Source of the DNA: Bradyrhizobium sp. dw_411
GTDB taxonomy: Bacteria > Pseudomonadota > Alphaproteobacteria > Rhizobiales > Xanthobacteraceae
Direction of reading: 5' to 3'
Length of the DNA stretch: 64,000 nt
Assembly (NCBI RefSeq): GCF_018449695.1
Contig: NZ_JAAVUY010000001.1
Coordinates: 1-64,000, forward strand
In this document: piece by piece, positions 55,997-64,000 of the stretch
Layout of the letters: each line of letters opens with the position of its first letter
Position numbering within the stretch: the stretch's first letter is position 1
Made by a program: the position numbers and the translations under genes
The notes under the pieces: model-generated
Databases searched by the model: none
What the model was told of the DNA's origin: nothing
The model's input: only the letters and a program-made list of their open reading frames with translations

Positions 55997-56956
55997 CTAT
56001 TGAACGTTCAGCGTCCTGACGACGCGGAAGCTGTCGCCGCTACCGGCATAATGGTCGTCGCGGTAGCCCGAGCGCGACTTGTCCGCGGACCAGTTCCATA
56101 GCCCGCCGCGCACCATGCGCTTGGTGCAATCGCCTTCCAGCCATGGCGCACCGTCGGCCGGCGTATCCTCGGTGTAACGCTTGTTGAAGCAATCCTCGGT
56201 CCATTCCATCACGTTGCCGTTCACCTGATAGATCCCGAAAGGATTGGGCGCGTAGGAATCCACCACCGCCGGACCCTTGGCGTCGACGCCGCGCGGACCG
56301 TGGCCATACGGGGTACCCGCGGTATAGCTGGCGTTCATCGAGGAGATGGTGTTGCCGAACCAGAACGCCGTCGTGGTGCCGGCGCGGGTGAAATATTCGC
56401 GCTCGGACTCGCTCGGCAGCCGGTAGGTGCGCCCGACCTTTCGCGACAGCCACGCCAGATAGGATTTCGCCGCTTCGAAGCTGATGCCCTGCGCGGGCAT
56501 GCGGCCGCGCCCGAATTTGTCGTCCCCCTTGTTGCCGTCGCAGCCGCCGTCGGCGAGGCAGGCATCCCACTCGTCGAATGAGATGGTGAAGCGGCCGACC
56601 GCAAATGGCCGCGCCAGCGTAACCTGGTGCAGCGGGTCTTCACCCTTGTAGCGATCGATTTCGGAAAGCGGCGTCCCCATGATGAACGAGCCCTTCGGCA
56701 CCACCACCATCTCCGGGCAGGCCTCGCACTCCTTGAAGCTGTCTTTCGGCTTCAACGCCTGCTCGATCTCCGGCGTGAGCGGCTCCACGCCTTTCGTGGC
56801 GAAGAATTGCCGCGGCGCGGGTGCAGGCGCCTGAGCTGCTTCCGCGGCCGGAGCGGGTATCGGTCTCACGCGTTTCGATTTAGCCGAGGCGCCGGAACAC
56901 CACACCGCAAATACGCCCGCGGTGAACACGGCCAGCAGTGTCAGCTTCATCGTCAT
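55997..56956 (-). CDS. SUMF1/FGE-fold secreted protein lacking FGE cysteines
   Basis: 319 residues. A Sec signal peptide (KLTLLAVFTAGVFAVWCSGA) is followed by a Pro/Ala linker and the SUMF1 domain: EMVVVPKGSFIMGTPLSEID, HQVTLARPFAVGRFTISFDE and YRLPSESEREYFTRAGTTTA, with GNVMEWTEDCFNKRY near the C-terminus. The late region reads VRGGLWNWSADKSRSGYRDD, without the two copper-binding cysteines that formylglycine-generating enzymes need. It is therefore not expected to activate sulfatases, and no sulfatase lies nearby. Other SUMF1-fold proteins act as scaffolds or ligand binders; the role here is unknown. Confidence 0.92.
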   Translation of the reverse strand: MTMKLTLLAVFTAGVFAVWCSGASAKSKRVRPIPAPAAEAAQAPAPAPRQFFATKGVEPLTPEIEQALKPKDSFKECEACPEMVVVPKGSFIMGTPLSEIDRYKGEDPLHQVTLARPFAVGRFTISFDEWDACLADGGCDGNKGDDKFGRGRMPAQGISFEAAKSYLAWLSRKVGRTYRLPSESEREYFTRAGTTTAFWFGNTISSMNASYTAGTPYGHGPRGVDAKGPAVVDSYAPNPFGIYQVNGNVMEWTEDCFNKRYTEDTPADGAPWLEGDCTKRMVRGGLWNWSADKSRSGYRDDHYAGSGDSFRVVRTLNVQ

Positions 56957-57173
56957 GGGCGATCCTTGTAATCGGCGGTCTTTGGGGCGCGAGAGGGGCA
57001 TTGCTTGGTCGCGCCGGTGGGGAGTTGCGTTCATGTCGAGACCGGTCGGTAGCGCAAGGGCCGATCCGGGGCGGGCAGGGCAAAAAACGAGCAAATGGGG
57101 CCTTTTTTGCCGAATTTACACCCCGGGACCATTCGGCTAAGAGGGCTTTCCTTTTTCCCGTTTCGAGGCTGCA

Positions 57174-58643
57174 ATGGACCTGAAGCAACCCGACATCCCT
57201 GCTTCACTGCAGCTTTCCAGCCAGCGAAAGCGGGACCTGCTCGACCATTACGAAGACAATGTCGAGGAGCTCGATCGCTGGCGCGAATTCAACGTCGCCT
57301 ACCATCAGGACGACCTCAAATTCATGCGGTTCCTGATCCCACCCGGCAAGCGGGTGCTGGAATTGGGCTGCGGCCGCGGCGATCTGCTGGCTGCGCTGCA
57401 GCCATCCTACGGCGTCGGCATCGATTTCGGTGCCAAGACCATTGCCCGCGCCCGCCAGCAACATCCGGAATTGAATTTTGTTCTTGGCGATGTCGAGGAC
57501 CCCGCCACGCTGGCCGGGATCGAAGGACCGTTCGATTATATCGTGATCGCCGACACCATCGGCATGTTCGAGGACATCGACGGCACGTTAACTCAGGTGC
57601 AGCATCTGTGCGCGCCATCGACGCGGATCGTGATCTCCTATTACTCCCATCTGTGGGAACCGGTGCTCAAGCTCGCGGAGCTTTTGCATCTGCGCAGCAA
57701 GCAACCGAAGATCAATTACATCGCCAACGCCGACTTCCTCAACATGATGGACCTCGCGGATCTCGAGGTAATCAGCCAGGAGCAGCGGCAATTGATCCCG
57801 CGGCGCTGGCTGGGCCTCGGACCGTTCGTCAACCGCTTCATCGCGCCGTTGCCCGGCATCCGGCAATTGTGCCTGCGCACCTATCTGGTCGGACGCCCGG
57901 TGCGGCACTTCCCGGAGCGGAAATTGTCCGCGAGCATTCTGGTTCCCTGCCGCAACGAACGAGGCAACATCGAAAACGCGATCCTGCGCATGCCGCGATT
58001 TGGCTCATCGCAGGAAATTTTGTTTGTCGAGGGCAATTCCAGCGACGGTACCTTCGAGGAATGCGAGCGGGTTCGCGACGCCTACAAGGATCGCTGGAAC
58101 ATCAAGGTGCTGAAGCAGGACGGCAAGGGCAAGGGCGACGCGGTCCGCAAGGGATTTGCTGCCGCGACCGGCGATGTGCTGATGATCCTGGACGCCGACC
58201 TGACCATGCCGCCGGAGATGCTGCCGAAATATCACGCTGTGATCGAGACCGGGAAGGCGGAATTCGTCAACGGCACAAGACTGATCTATCCGATGGAGCA
58301 TGAGGCGATGCGCCCGCTCAATCTGATCGCCAACAGATGCTTCGCCTATCTGTTCAGCTACCTCGTCAACACGCGGCTGACCGATACGCTGTGCGGTACC
58401 AAGGTCCTGCTGCGAAAAGACTACGAAATGCTGGCACGGGAGCGCGCTTACTTCGGCAATTTCGACCCGTTCGGCGATTTCGACCTGATCTTCGGCGCGG
58501 CCAAGCAGAACCTCAAAATCCTGGAAACACCGATCCACTACAAGGCGCGCACCTTCGGCGAAACCCAGATCTCGCGGTTTCGCGACGGCTGGTTGCTGTT
58601 GAAGATGGTGTGGTTCGCCTATCGCAAATTGAAGGCGATTTGA
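57174..58643 (+). CDS. Fused SAM methyltransferase and family 2 glycosyltransferase
   Basis: 489 residues carrying two enzymes. The N-terminal part (about 1-235) is a class I methyltransferase: VLELGCGRGDLLAAL at about 61-75 binds SAM, then VGIDFGAKTIARARQQHPEL and FDYIVIADTIGMFEDIDG. The C-terminal part (about 245-489) is a GT2 glycosyltransferase of the DPM1/polyisoprenyl-phosphate type: ASILVPCRNERGNIENAI, VEGNSSDGTFEE, and DADLTMPPEM with the DxD at 340-342. Both motifs are intact, so sugar transfer plus methylation is plausible. There is no clear membrane segment. Acceptor and sugar are unknown. Confidence 0.94.
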   Translation: MDLKQPDIPASLQLSSQRKRDLLDHYEDNVEELDRWREFNVAYHQDDLKFMRFLIPPGKRVLELGCGRGDLLAALQPSYGVGIDFGAKTIARARQQHPELNFVLGDVEDPATLAGIEGPFDYIVIADTIGMFEDIDGTLTQVQHLCAPSTRIVISYYSHLWEPVLKLAELLHLRSKQPKINYIANADFLNMMDLADLEVISQEQRQLIPRRWLGLGPFVNRFIAPLPGIRQLCLRTYLVGRPVRHFPERKLSASILVPCRNERGNIENAILRMPRFGSSQEILFVEGNSSDGTFEECERVRDAYKDRWNIKVLKQDGKGKGDAVRKGFAAATGDVLMILDADLTMPPEMLPKYHAVIETGKAEFVNGTRLIYPMEHEAMRPLNLIANRCFAYLFSYLVNTRLTDTLCGTKVLLRKDYEMLARERAYFGNFDPFGDFDLIFGAAKQNLKILETPIHYKARTFGETQISRFRDGWLLLKMVWFAYRKLKAI

Positions 58644-58670
58644 GCGGCTTGCCGCCAGACATTTAAGACC

Positions 58671-58753
58671 GTCATTGCGAGCAAAGCGAAGCAATCCATC
58701 CTACGGCACAAAGAAAGAATGGATTGCTTCGTCGCTTCGCTCCTCGCAATGAC
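58671..58753. repeat. CATTGC...GCAATGAC intergenic repeat (copy 2)
   Basis: Perfect outer arms GTCATTGCGAG and CTCGCAATGAC, and inner GAAGCAATCCAT / ATGGATTGCTTC, make one long imperfect hairpin between two convergent genes. It shares its core with 35740-35851. Confidence 0.85.
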
Positions 58754-58783
58754 GAGAAGTCCTCGTCCTATGGCCGCAGCCCT

Positions 58784-60175
58784 CTACCTCGTCATCCGAT
58801 TCCACGCATCGAGCCCGGCGATCTTGTAGGCTTCTGCCAGCGTCGGATAGTTGAACGTGTTTTGGATAAAATAATCGATCGTGCCTTTGAGATTGAGCAC
58901 CGCCTGGCCGATGTGAATGAGTTCCGTGGCGCCTTCGCCGAGAATGTGGACGCCGAGCAAGCGGCGGGTCTTGGTCGAGAAGATCATCTTCATCATGCCG
59001 CTGTTGAGCCCCATGATGTGTCCGCGCGAAGTTTCGCGAAAGCGCGCGACGCCGACTTCATAGGGAATGCCGCGGGTCCGCACTTCTTCTTCCGTCAGAC
59101 CTGTCGTCGAGATTTCCGGCACCGAATAAATCCCGTAGGGAAAGAACTCCGGCGGCGTCATCGGCTCCATGCCCAGTGCATGACAGGCAGCCACCCGCCC
59201 CTGCTCCATCGACGTCGATGCAAGGCTGGGAAAGCCGATCACGTCGCCGGCCGCATAGATATGCGGCACGCTGGTTTGAAGTGTGAGTGGATCGACCGCG
59301 ATCCGGCCACGGTGATCGACCGCTATCCCTGCGGCCTCGAGATTAAGCCGATCGGTGGCGCCAACGCGCCCCGCCGCGAACAGCAACATTTCCGAAACAA
59401 CATTGCGGCCGTCGGCAAGCCTGGTGACGATGCTGCCACCTTCGCTGCGCTCGATTGAATTGACGGCAGAGCCGAGCCGCATCGAGACATTGCGGTCGCG
59501 CAATTCGTGCATGAACTCTTCGATCAATTCCTTGTCGATGAAATCGAGGAAGGTCGGCCGAGGCTCGATCAGCGTCACCGCGACATCGAGTGCCGAGAAG
59601 ATCGTGGCGTATTCGACGCCAATGACGCCGGCGCCAATCACCGCGAGGCTGCGCGGCAGTTTCGGCAGATCGATGATCTCGTCGCTGTCGAACACGCTTT
59701 TGCTGTCGAACGGCACATAATCCGGCCGGAACGGCCGGGTGCCGCAGGCGATCAGGATATGGGCGGCCGACACGGTGCGGATCTCGCCGCTGTCGGCCGT
59801 GATCTCGATCTGGTTCGGCCCGGTAAAGCGCGCCTCGCCGCAGGCGGTCTTGACCATGTTGCGGCTGAACTGATGCTCCAGCACCTCGACTTCATGGTCG
59901 AGCGTCTTCTGCAGCCGCGCGATCAGATCGACGGCGCCGATGTCCTGCTTGACGCGGTAGGAGCGGCCATAAAAGCCGCGCTCGCGCCAGCCTGACAGAT
60001 TGAGCACGGTTTCGCGCAGGGTCTTGGAGGGGATGGTCCCGGTATGGACCGAAACGCCGCCAACCCGCCGGCCTTTTTCCACCACCAGAACCGACTTGCC
60101 GAGTTTGGCGAATTGCACAGCGGCCCTGCGGCCGGACGGCCCGGAGCCGATCACCACCATGTCATAGTCATGCAT
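58784..60175 (-). CDS. sthA: Soluble pyridine nucleotide transhydrogenase
   Basis: Moves hydride between NADPH and NAD+ to balance the two pools. 463 residues of the disulfide-reductase flavoprotein fold: MVVIGSGPSGRRAAVQFAKL binds FAD, and the NAD(P) motif is VIGAGVIGVEYATIF. The site that holds the redox-active CxxxxC in lipoamide dehydrogenase reads GGVSVHTGTIPSKTLRE, with no cysteine, as expected for SthA. The interface domain has FPYGIYSVPEISTTGLTEEE. The ATG at 60175 gives the normal length. Confidence 0.95.
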   Translation of the reverse strand: MHDYDMVVIGSGPSGRRAAVQFAKLGKSVLVVEKGRRVGGVSVHTGTIPSKTLRETVLNLSGWRERGFYGRSYRVKQDIGAVDLIARLQKTLDHEVEVLEHQFSRNMVKTACGEARFTGPNQIEITADSGEIRTVSAAHILIACGTRPFRPDYVPFDSKSVFDSDEIIDLPKLPRSLAVIGAGVIGVEYATIFSALDVAVTLIEPRPTFLDFIDKELIEEFMHELRDRNVSMRLGSAVNSIERSEGGSIVTRLADGRNVVSEMLLFAAGRVGATDRLNLEAAGIAVDHRGRIAVDPLTLQTSVPHIYAAGDVIGFPSLASTSMEQGRVAACHALGMEPMTPPEFFPYGIYSVPEISTTGLTEEEVRTRGIPYEVGVARFRETSRGHIMGLNSGMMKMIFSTKTRRLLGVHILGEGATELIHIGQAVLNLKGTIDYFIQNTFNYPTLAEAYKIAGLDAWNRMTR

Positions 60176-60660
60176 CGAAAGCAGTCCCGAACGCGCTGGA
60201 AGTGCTGGAAAGAAAGGCCCGAGGCCTTTTTCCATGCAGCAATCGGGCCAAAAAGACGCGAATGCGCGCGGTCACTGTCGCCGCGTAATCCATGTTTGGC
60301 GTCGATGCCGTTCGTCATCCACTTGCTATTCCGACTGTCGCCATCGACCTGCATGCGGCCCGCGCCAGTCGAGACTGTCATCGCTTCGCGACGCAGCCTT
60401 CATTCGCTTTTGCACAACCCGTCAATCCAACGCATCAAGAAAGCGCATGGCATATTCCGCCACCGGGCGATTTGCGGCATCAATTGCGATTTGCGCCGCA
60501 TTTCTGACGTGGATGCGCCGCGCGACAGCCTTCGCCTGTTAACGATGGCGATCACAATCCCCGGCATTTCTGGGGAAAGACAGCACACGTCCTTTTTATT
60601 TTGCAGTGCAGCAACTATCTGGTTTGGGTGGAGTTGCTATTCACTTGCCCAGGAGCTGCC
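60176..60660. other. Intergenic region upstream of the PHB depolymerase-like gene
   Basis: About 485 bases between divergent genes. Open frames here have no recognisable character. No hairpin, repeat or clear promoter was identified by eye; AGGAG at 60651 is the ribosome-binding site of the next gene. Confidence 0.5.
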
Positions 60661-61857
60661 GTGTCCCTTGCCAAAAACGTCGAATTTCTGCGGCACCTGC
60701 CCAGGGTGAATGGAATCAATGGCTTGGGAGGCTGGGGAACCCGGCAACCAGCCAACACCCCGCTCGTCGAAATCACGGAATTCGGCACCAATCCGGGCGA
60801 TCTCAGGATGTTTGCCTACGTTCCCGAGACGCTGCAGCCGATGCCCAGCCTGATCGTGGTGCTGCATGGCTGCGGCCAGACGGCCGCCGGCTACGATCTC
60901 GGCGCCGGCTGGTCGACGCTCGCGCAACATTACGGTTTCGCGCTGCTGATGCCCGAGCAGCAGCACTCGAATAATGGACAGGGCTGCTTCAACTGGTTCA
61001 ACCCCGAAGATACCACGCGCGGCAGCGGCGAAGCCTGTTCGATCAGCCAGATGATCGCGCAAATGGTGCATGAGCACGCGATCGATCCGAATCGCATCTA
61101 CGTCACAGGACTGTCTGCCGGCGGCGCGATGACGACGGCGATGCTCGCCACCTATCCCGAGACGTTCGCGGCCGGCGCCGTGATCGCGGGATTGCCGTTC
61201 GGCGTCGCGACCAATGTGCGCGAAGCATTGAACGGCATGTTCCAGACGCCCGCCCGTCCAGCCCCCGAATTAGGCGACCTCGTGCGCAACGCGTCAGATC
61301 ATAAAGGCCCCTGGCCACGGCTTTCGGTGTGGCACGGCAGCGCGGATCGCACCGTTAACCCAGCGAATGCCGATGAGATTCTCAAGCAATGGCTCGACGT
61401 CCATCAGCTTCCTTCCGCGCCGATGTCGGAGGGAGCCGTTGACGGCTATCCGCGTCAGATCTGGTGGAATACGGACGGAGAAACCATCGTCGAATCCTAC
61501 ACCATCACCAATATGGCCCATGGCACGCCGCTCGGGTTGGCTGACAATGACGAACGGTATGGCGCCGAGGGCGCGTTTCTGATCGAGGCGGGAATCTCGT
61601 CCTCCTATCACATTGCCAATTTCTTCGGCCTGACCGACTGGATTCGTCCGGCCAAAGAATCTGCAAAGCCAGTTGCGAAGCAAACCGCCGAACCGATTCC
61701 GCTGGCTACCGTATCAGCGCGAACGCCGGATATCGCTGCCGTGCTCTGGCCGCAGGCGGGTCTCAACCGCGAGGCATCGCATTCATCGCCCCGTGGCGGT
61801 ATCGACGTCGGCAGCGTCATCACACGCGCATTGACGGCCGCAGGACTCATGAAATAG
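60661..61857 (+). CDS. PHB depolymerase-like esterase
   Basis: 398 residues of the LpqC/PhaZ (esterase PHB) family: LIVVLHGCGQTAAGYDLGAG (oxyanion region), GLSAGGAMTTAMLATYPETF as the lipase box with the nucleophilic Ser, WHGSADRTVNP with the Asp, and a late NMAHGTPLG with the His, so the triad appears intact. The GTG at 60661 with AGGAG 6 bases upstream is the likely start; the upstream in-frame ATG at 60601 has no such site. No signal peptide is visible, so action on intracellular polyester or another ester is possible. The C-terminal ~70 residues look like a low-complexity tail. Confidence 0.92.
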   Translation: MSLAKNVEFLRHLPRVNGINGLGGWGTRQPANTPLVEITEFGTNPGDLRMFAYVPETLQPMPSLIVVLHGCGQTAAGYDLGAGWSTLAQHYGFALLMPEQQHSNNGQGCFNWFNPEDTTRGSGEACSISQMIAQMVHEHAIDPNRIYVTGLSAGGAMTTAMLATYPETFAAGAVIAGLPFGVATNVREALNGMFQTPARPAPELGDLVRNASDHKGPWPRLSVWHGSADRTVNPANADEILKQWLDVHQLPSAPMSEGAVDGYPRQIWWNTDGETIVESYTITNMAHGTPLGLADNDERYGAEGAFLIEAGISSSYHIANFFGLTDWIRPAKESAKPVAKQTAEPIPLATVSARTPDIAAVLWPQAGLNREASHSSPRGGIDVGSVITRALTAAGLMK

Positions 61858-62049
61858 CGGACGTGCCTTTAGCTAAAGCCACAGGGCATTTCGCACGACC
61901 CCGTTAAGGATAACGCGCACGATCCCGGCGTTTTGTTCCAGCCTTGAGAAATAAAATTGGAACCAAACCCACGGGCAAGAGTTTGCTGAGATTGTGACAG
62001 GCGGTTAAGTTCCGGCTGCTAATCTAAGCAAAACTCGGCGCCGTCCTGC

Positions 62050-64000
62050 ATGTTGAAGGTCAACAAACCGATTTCTGCGGATTTTCTCTCCGGCGGCGGA
62101 GAGATGGGCGCGTTGACGCGCGCGCATGACTGGTCGGCCAGTCCGCTTGGAAAGCCCGAGACCTGGCCGCAGAGTTTGCGGACCGCACTGCGGATCCTGC
62201 TGAACACCAACCACCCGATGTTCATCTGGTGGGGCGAAGACCTCATCCAGTTCTACAATGATGCCTATCGCCAGACGATGGGACCCGAGCGGCATCCCAG
62301 CGCGCTCGGCCAGCGCGGACGGGAATGTTGGGCCGAGATCTGGCCCATTATCGGCCCGCAGATCGAACAGGTAATGAGCGGCGGCGGCCCGACCTGGAAC
62401 GAGAACCAGCTCGTTCCCGTCACCCGCAACGGCAAGCTCGAACAAGTCTACTGGACCTATGGCTACAGCCCGATCGACGACGACGACGGGATCGGCGGCG
62501 TACTCGTGGTCTGCCGTGATGTCACCAAAGACTATCTTGCCTCCGTCGCGTTGCGGGAACGCGAAGCTGAACTCGCGCGCGTGCAGCAGATCGGCCGCAT
62601 CGGCGGCCTTGAAGTCGATCTGACCACCGGCTTTCGCAATCGCCGCTCGCCGGAATATCTGCTGATCCACGGATTGCCGCCGGAGGCGGCCAACGAGTCG
62701 CACGAAGACTGGGTCCGCCGCATTCATCCCGAGGATCGCGAGGCCACTGAAAGAAAATTCCGCGACGCCGTTGCCAACGGCGTCCGTGACTACACGGTGC
62801 AATACCGGATCATCCGCCCCAGCGATGGTGAGACGCGCTGGATTTCCGTCAAGTCCACGATCGAACGCGACGCAAGCGGAAAACCCATCCGCCTGATCGG
62901 CGCCCATACCGATGTCACCGAACAGGTCGCGGCAGAGCAGGCGCTGCGGCAGAGCGAGGAGCTCTACCGCAAGCTTGCAGACCAGCTCGCCGAGTTGAAT
63001 GCGACGCTGGCGCAGCGCGTCGAGGAGAAGACACGGGAGCGCGACCGGATCTGGAACGTGTCGCAGGACTTGCTGATGGTCTCCGATCGCGCCGGCGTCT
63101 GGCAGACGGTCAATCCGGCCTGGACCACAACCCTGGGCTGGAGCGAAGCCGAGTTGCTGAACAGGACTTCGGAATGGCTGGAGCATCCCGACGACAACGG
63201 TCTTACCCGCGCCAAGATGAAGGAGCTAGGCGCGCGCGAGACCACCGTCCGTTTTGAGAGCCGTTTTCGCCATAAGGACGGCACCTATCGCTGGCTGTCA
63301 TGGACCGGCGTCTCCGACAAGGACTGCAATTATGCGGTGGCCCGCGACGTCACCGCCGAAAAGGCCGCGGCGGAGCGGTTGAAGGCCGCCGAAGAGGCGC
63401 TGCTGCAATCCCAGAAGATGGAAGCGGTGGGGCAATTGACCGGCGGCATCGCGCACGACTTCAATAATTTGCTGACCGGCATCGTGGGATCGCTGGATTT
63501 GCTGCAGACCCGTCTCAACCAGGGACGCACCGACAATGTCACGCGCTACATCCATGCGGCGATGACATCGGCCAACCGCGCCGCCGCCCTCACCCACCGC
63601 CTGCTGGCTTTTGCGCGGCGCCAACCGCTGGTTCCGAAGGTCGTCGACGTCAACCAGCTCGTGGTATCGCTGGAGGACTTGCTGCGCCGGACAATCGGCG
63701 AAGCCATCGATCTCGAGATCACAGCATTGAACGGGTTGTGGAATACGCTGTGCGATCCCAACCAGTTGGAGAGCGCACTGCTCAATCTCGCTATCAACGC
63801 CCGCGATGCGATGCCGAATGGCGGCAAGCTCATCATCGCGACTGCCAATGCACGGCTCGACGACACGACCGCCGATCCGTCGGCGCTATCGCCCGGCGAT
63901 TACATCTGCATCAGCGTCACCGATACCGGAACCGGCATGAGCGCCGAGGTCGCCGCGCGCGCCTTCGATCCGTTCTTCACCACCAAGCCGATCGGCCAAG
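62050..64000 (+). CDS. PAS-domain sensor histidine kinase (partial, runs off the right edge)
   Basis: 650 codons are visible with no stop. The first part (about 20-175) has a PAS-like fold (FIWWGEDLIQFYNDAYRQ); PAS domains follow at about 180-305 (RRIHPEDREATERKF, then RWISVKSTIERDASGKPIRL) and about 335-450 (LMVSDRAGVWQTVNPAWTTT). The kinase core has GGIAHDFNNLLTGIVGSLDL with phospho-acceptor His469, the N-box LLNLAINARDAMPNGGKLII and G-box DTGTGMSAEV, of the FixL/hybrid-kinase type; a receiver domain may follow beyond the window. The ATG at 62050 is the first after an in-frame stop; ATG at 62104 with GGAG upstream is an alternative. Confidence 0.93.
   Translation, partial: MLKVNKPISADFLSGGGEMGALTRAHDWSASPLGKPETWPQSLRTALRILLNTNHPMFIWWGEDLIQFYNDAYRQTMGPERHPSALGQRGRECWAEIWPIIGPQIEQVMSGGGPTWNENQLVPVTRNGKLEQVYWTYGYSPIDDDDGIGGVLVVCRDVTKDYLASVALREREAELARVQQIGRIGGLEVDLTTGFRNRRSPEYLLIHGLPPEAANESHEDWVRRIHPEDREATERKFRDAVANGVRDYTVQYRIIRPSDGETRWISVKSTIERDASGKPIRLIGAHTDVTEQVAAEQALRQSEELYRKLADQLAELNATLAQRVEEKTRERDRIWNVSQDLLMVSDRAGVWQTVNPAWTTTLGWSEAELLNRTSEWLEHPDDNGLTRAKMKELGARETTVRFESRFRHKDGTYRWLSWTGVSDKDCNYAVARDVTAEKAAAERLKAAEEALLQSQKMEAVGQLTGGIAHDFNNLLTGIVGSLDLLQTRLNQGRTDNVTRYIHAAMTSANRAAALTHRLLAFARRQPLVPKVVDVNQLVVSLEDLLRRTIGEAIDLEITALNGLWNTLCDPNQLESALLNLAINARDAMPNGGKLIIATANARLDDTTADPSALSPGDYICISVTDTGTGMSAEVAARAFDPFFTTKPIGQ

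Noticed and set aside
55997-56956. Formylglycine-generating enzyme (sulfatase activator)
   Set aside because: The domain fold matches, but the two catalytic cysteines are missing and no sulfatase is present.
62005-63186. 393-codon minus-strand open frame near the right edge
   Set aside because: It is antisense to a plus-strand histidine kinase whose PAS and kinase motifs are clear.

Overview
The window looks like a stretch of chromosome from a high-GC alphaproteobacterium of the Bradyrhizobium/Rhodopseudomonas group. This is an inference from three things: protein sequence style, the gene order rpsT-dnaA-dnaN-recF-gyrB on one strand, and several families of short palindromic intergenic repeats of the kind common in that group. 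There is no rRNA, phage, integrase, transposase or CRISPR array. One tRNA (Arg, anticodon CCG) is present.

Left part (1-8.7 kb): a membrane protein, rpmF, mtgA, a polyprenyl synthase (ispA type), a DUF1345 membrane protein, an NTF2-like protein and a CPA1 Na+/H+ antiporter. Next comes a divergent LysR regulator / quinone oxidoreductase pair, then a Tat-exported alpha/beta hydrolase. 8.7-14.5 kb carries an MmgE/PrpD protein, a DUF2867 protein, a MATE exporter, a MurA with Asp in place of the catalytic Cys, and an AT-richer NMT1-like solute-binding protein that looks foreign to its surroundings.

Replication region (14.5-27.7 kb, mostly minus strand): gyrB, an acyltransferase-3/SGNH protein, a 748-codon-frame secreted protein with repeated modules, recF, dnaN, dnaA, a 1.36 kb gap and rpsT. 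Between recF and dnaN sits a compact DUF559 (Vsr/PD-(D/E)XK-like) nuclease gene. It fits almost exactly between two inverted copies of a palindromic repeat. This is the best candidate in the window for an undescribed mobile or selfish unit.

Middle (28-38.5 kb): msrA, a polysaccharide-export lipoprotein, a dienelactone hydrolase, a two-gene molybdenum hydroxylase (IorAB type), an HD-GYP phosphodiesterase, a VOC protein, a TctC/Bug binding protein, a DUF899 protein and small secreted proteins. 38.7-45.7 kb holds an amidohydrolase followed by a complete five-gene peptide/nickel-type ABC importer (binding protein, two permeases, two ATPases) with overlapping or nearly abutting genes.

Right part (45.7-64 kb): two small unknown proteins, tRNA-Arg, a SulP transporter, a YccF protein, a GGDEF-EAL protein, an HWE/HisKA_2-type kinase, an SDR, a P450, an LLM-class flavin oxidoreductase, a SUMF1-fold secreted protein without the FGE cysteines, a methyltransferase-glycosyltransferase fusion, a soluble transhydrogenase (sthA), a PHB depolymerase-like esterase and the start of a PAS histidine kinase cut by the window edge. 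All coordinates and motifs were read by eye; no database search was run.
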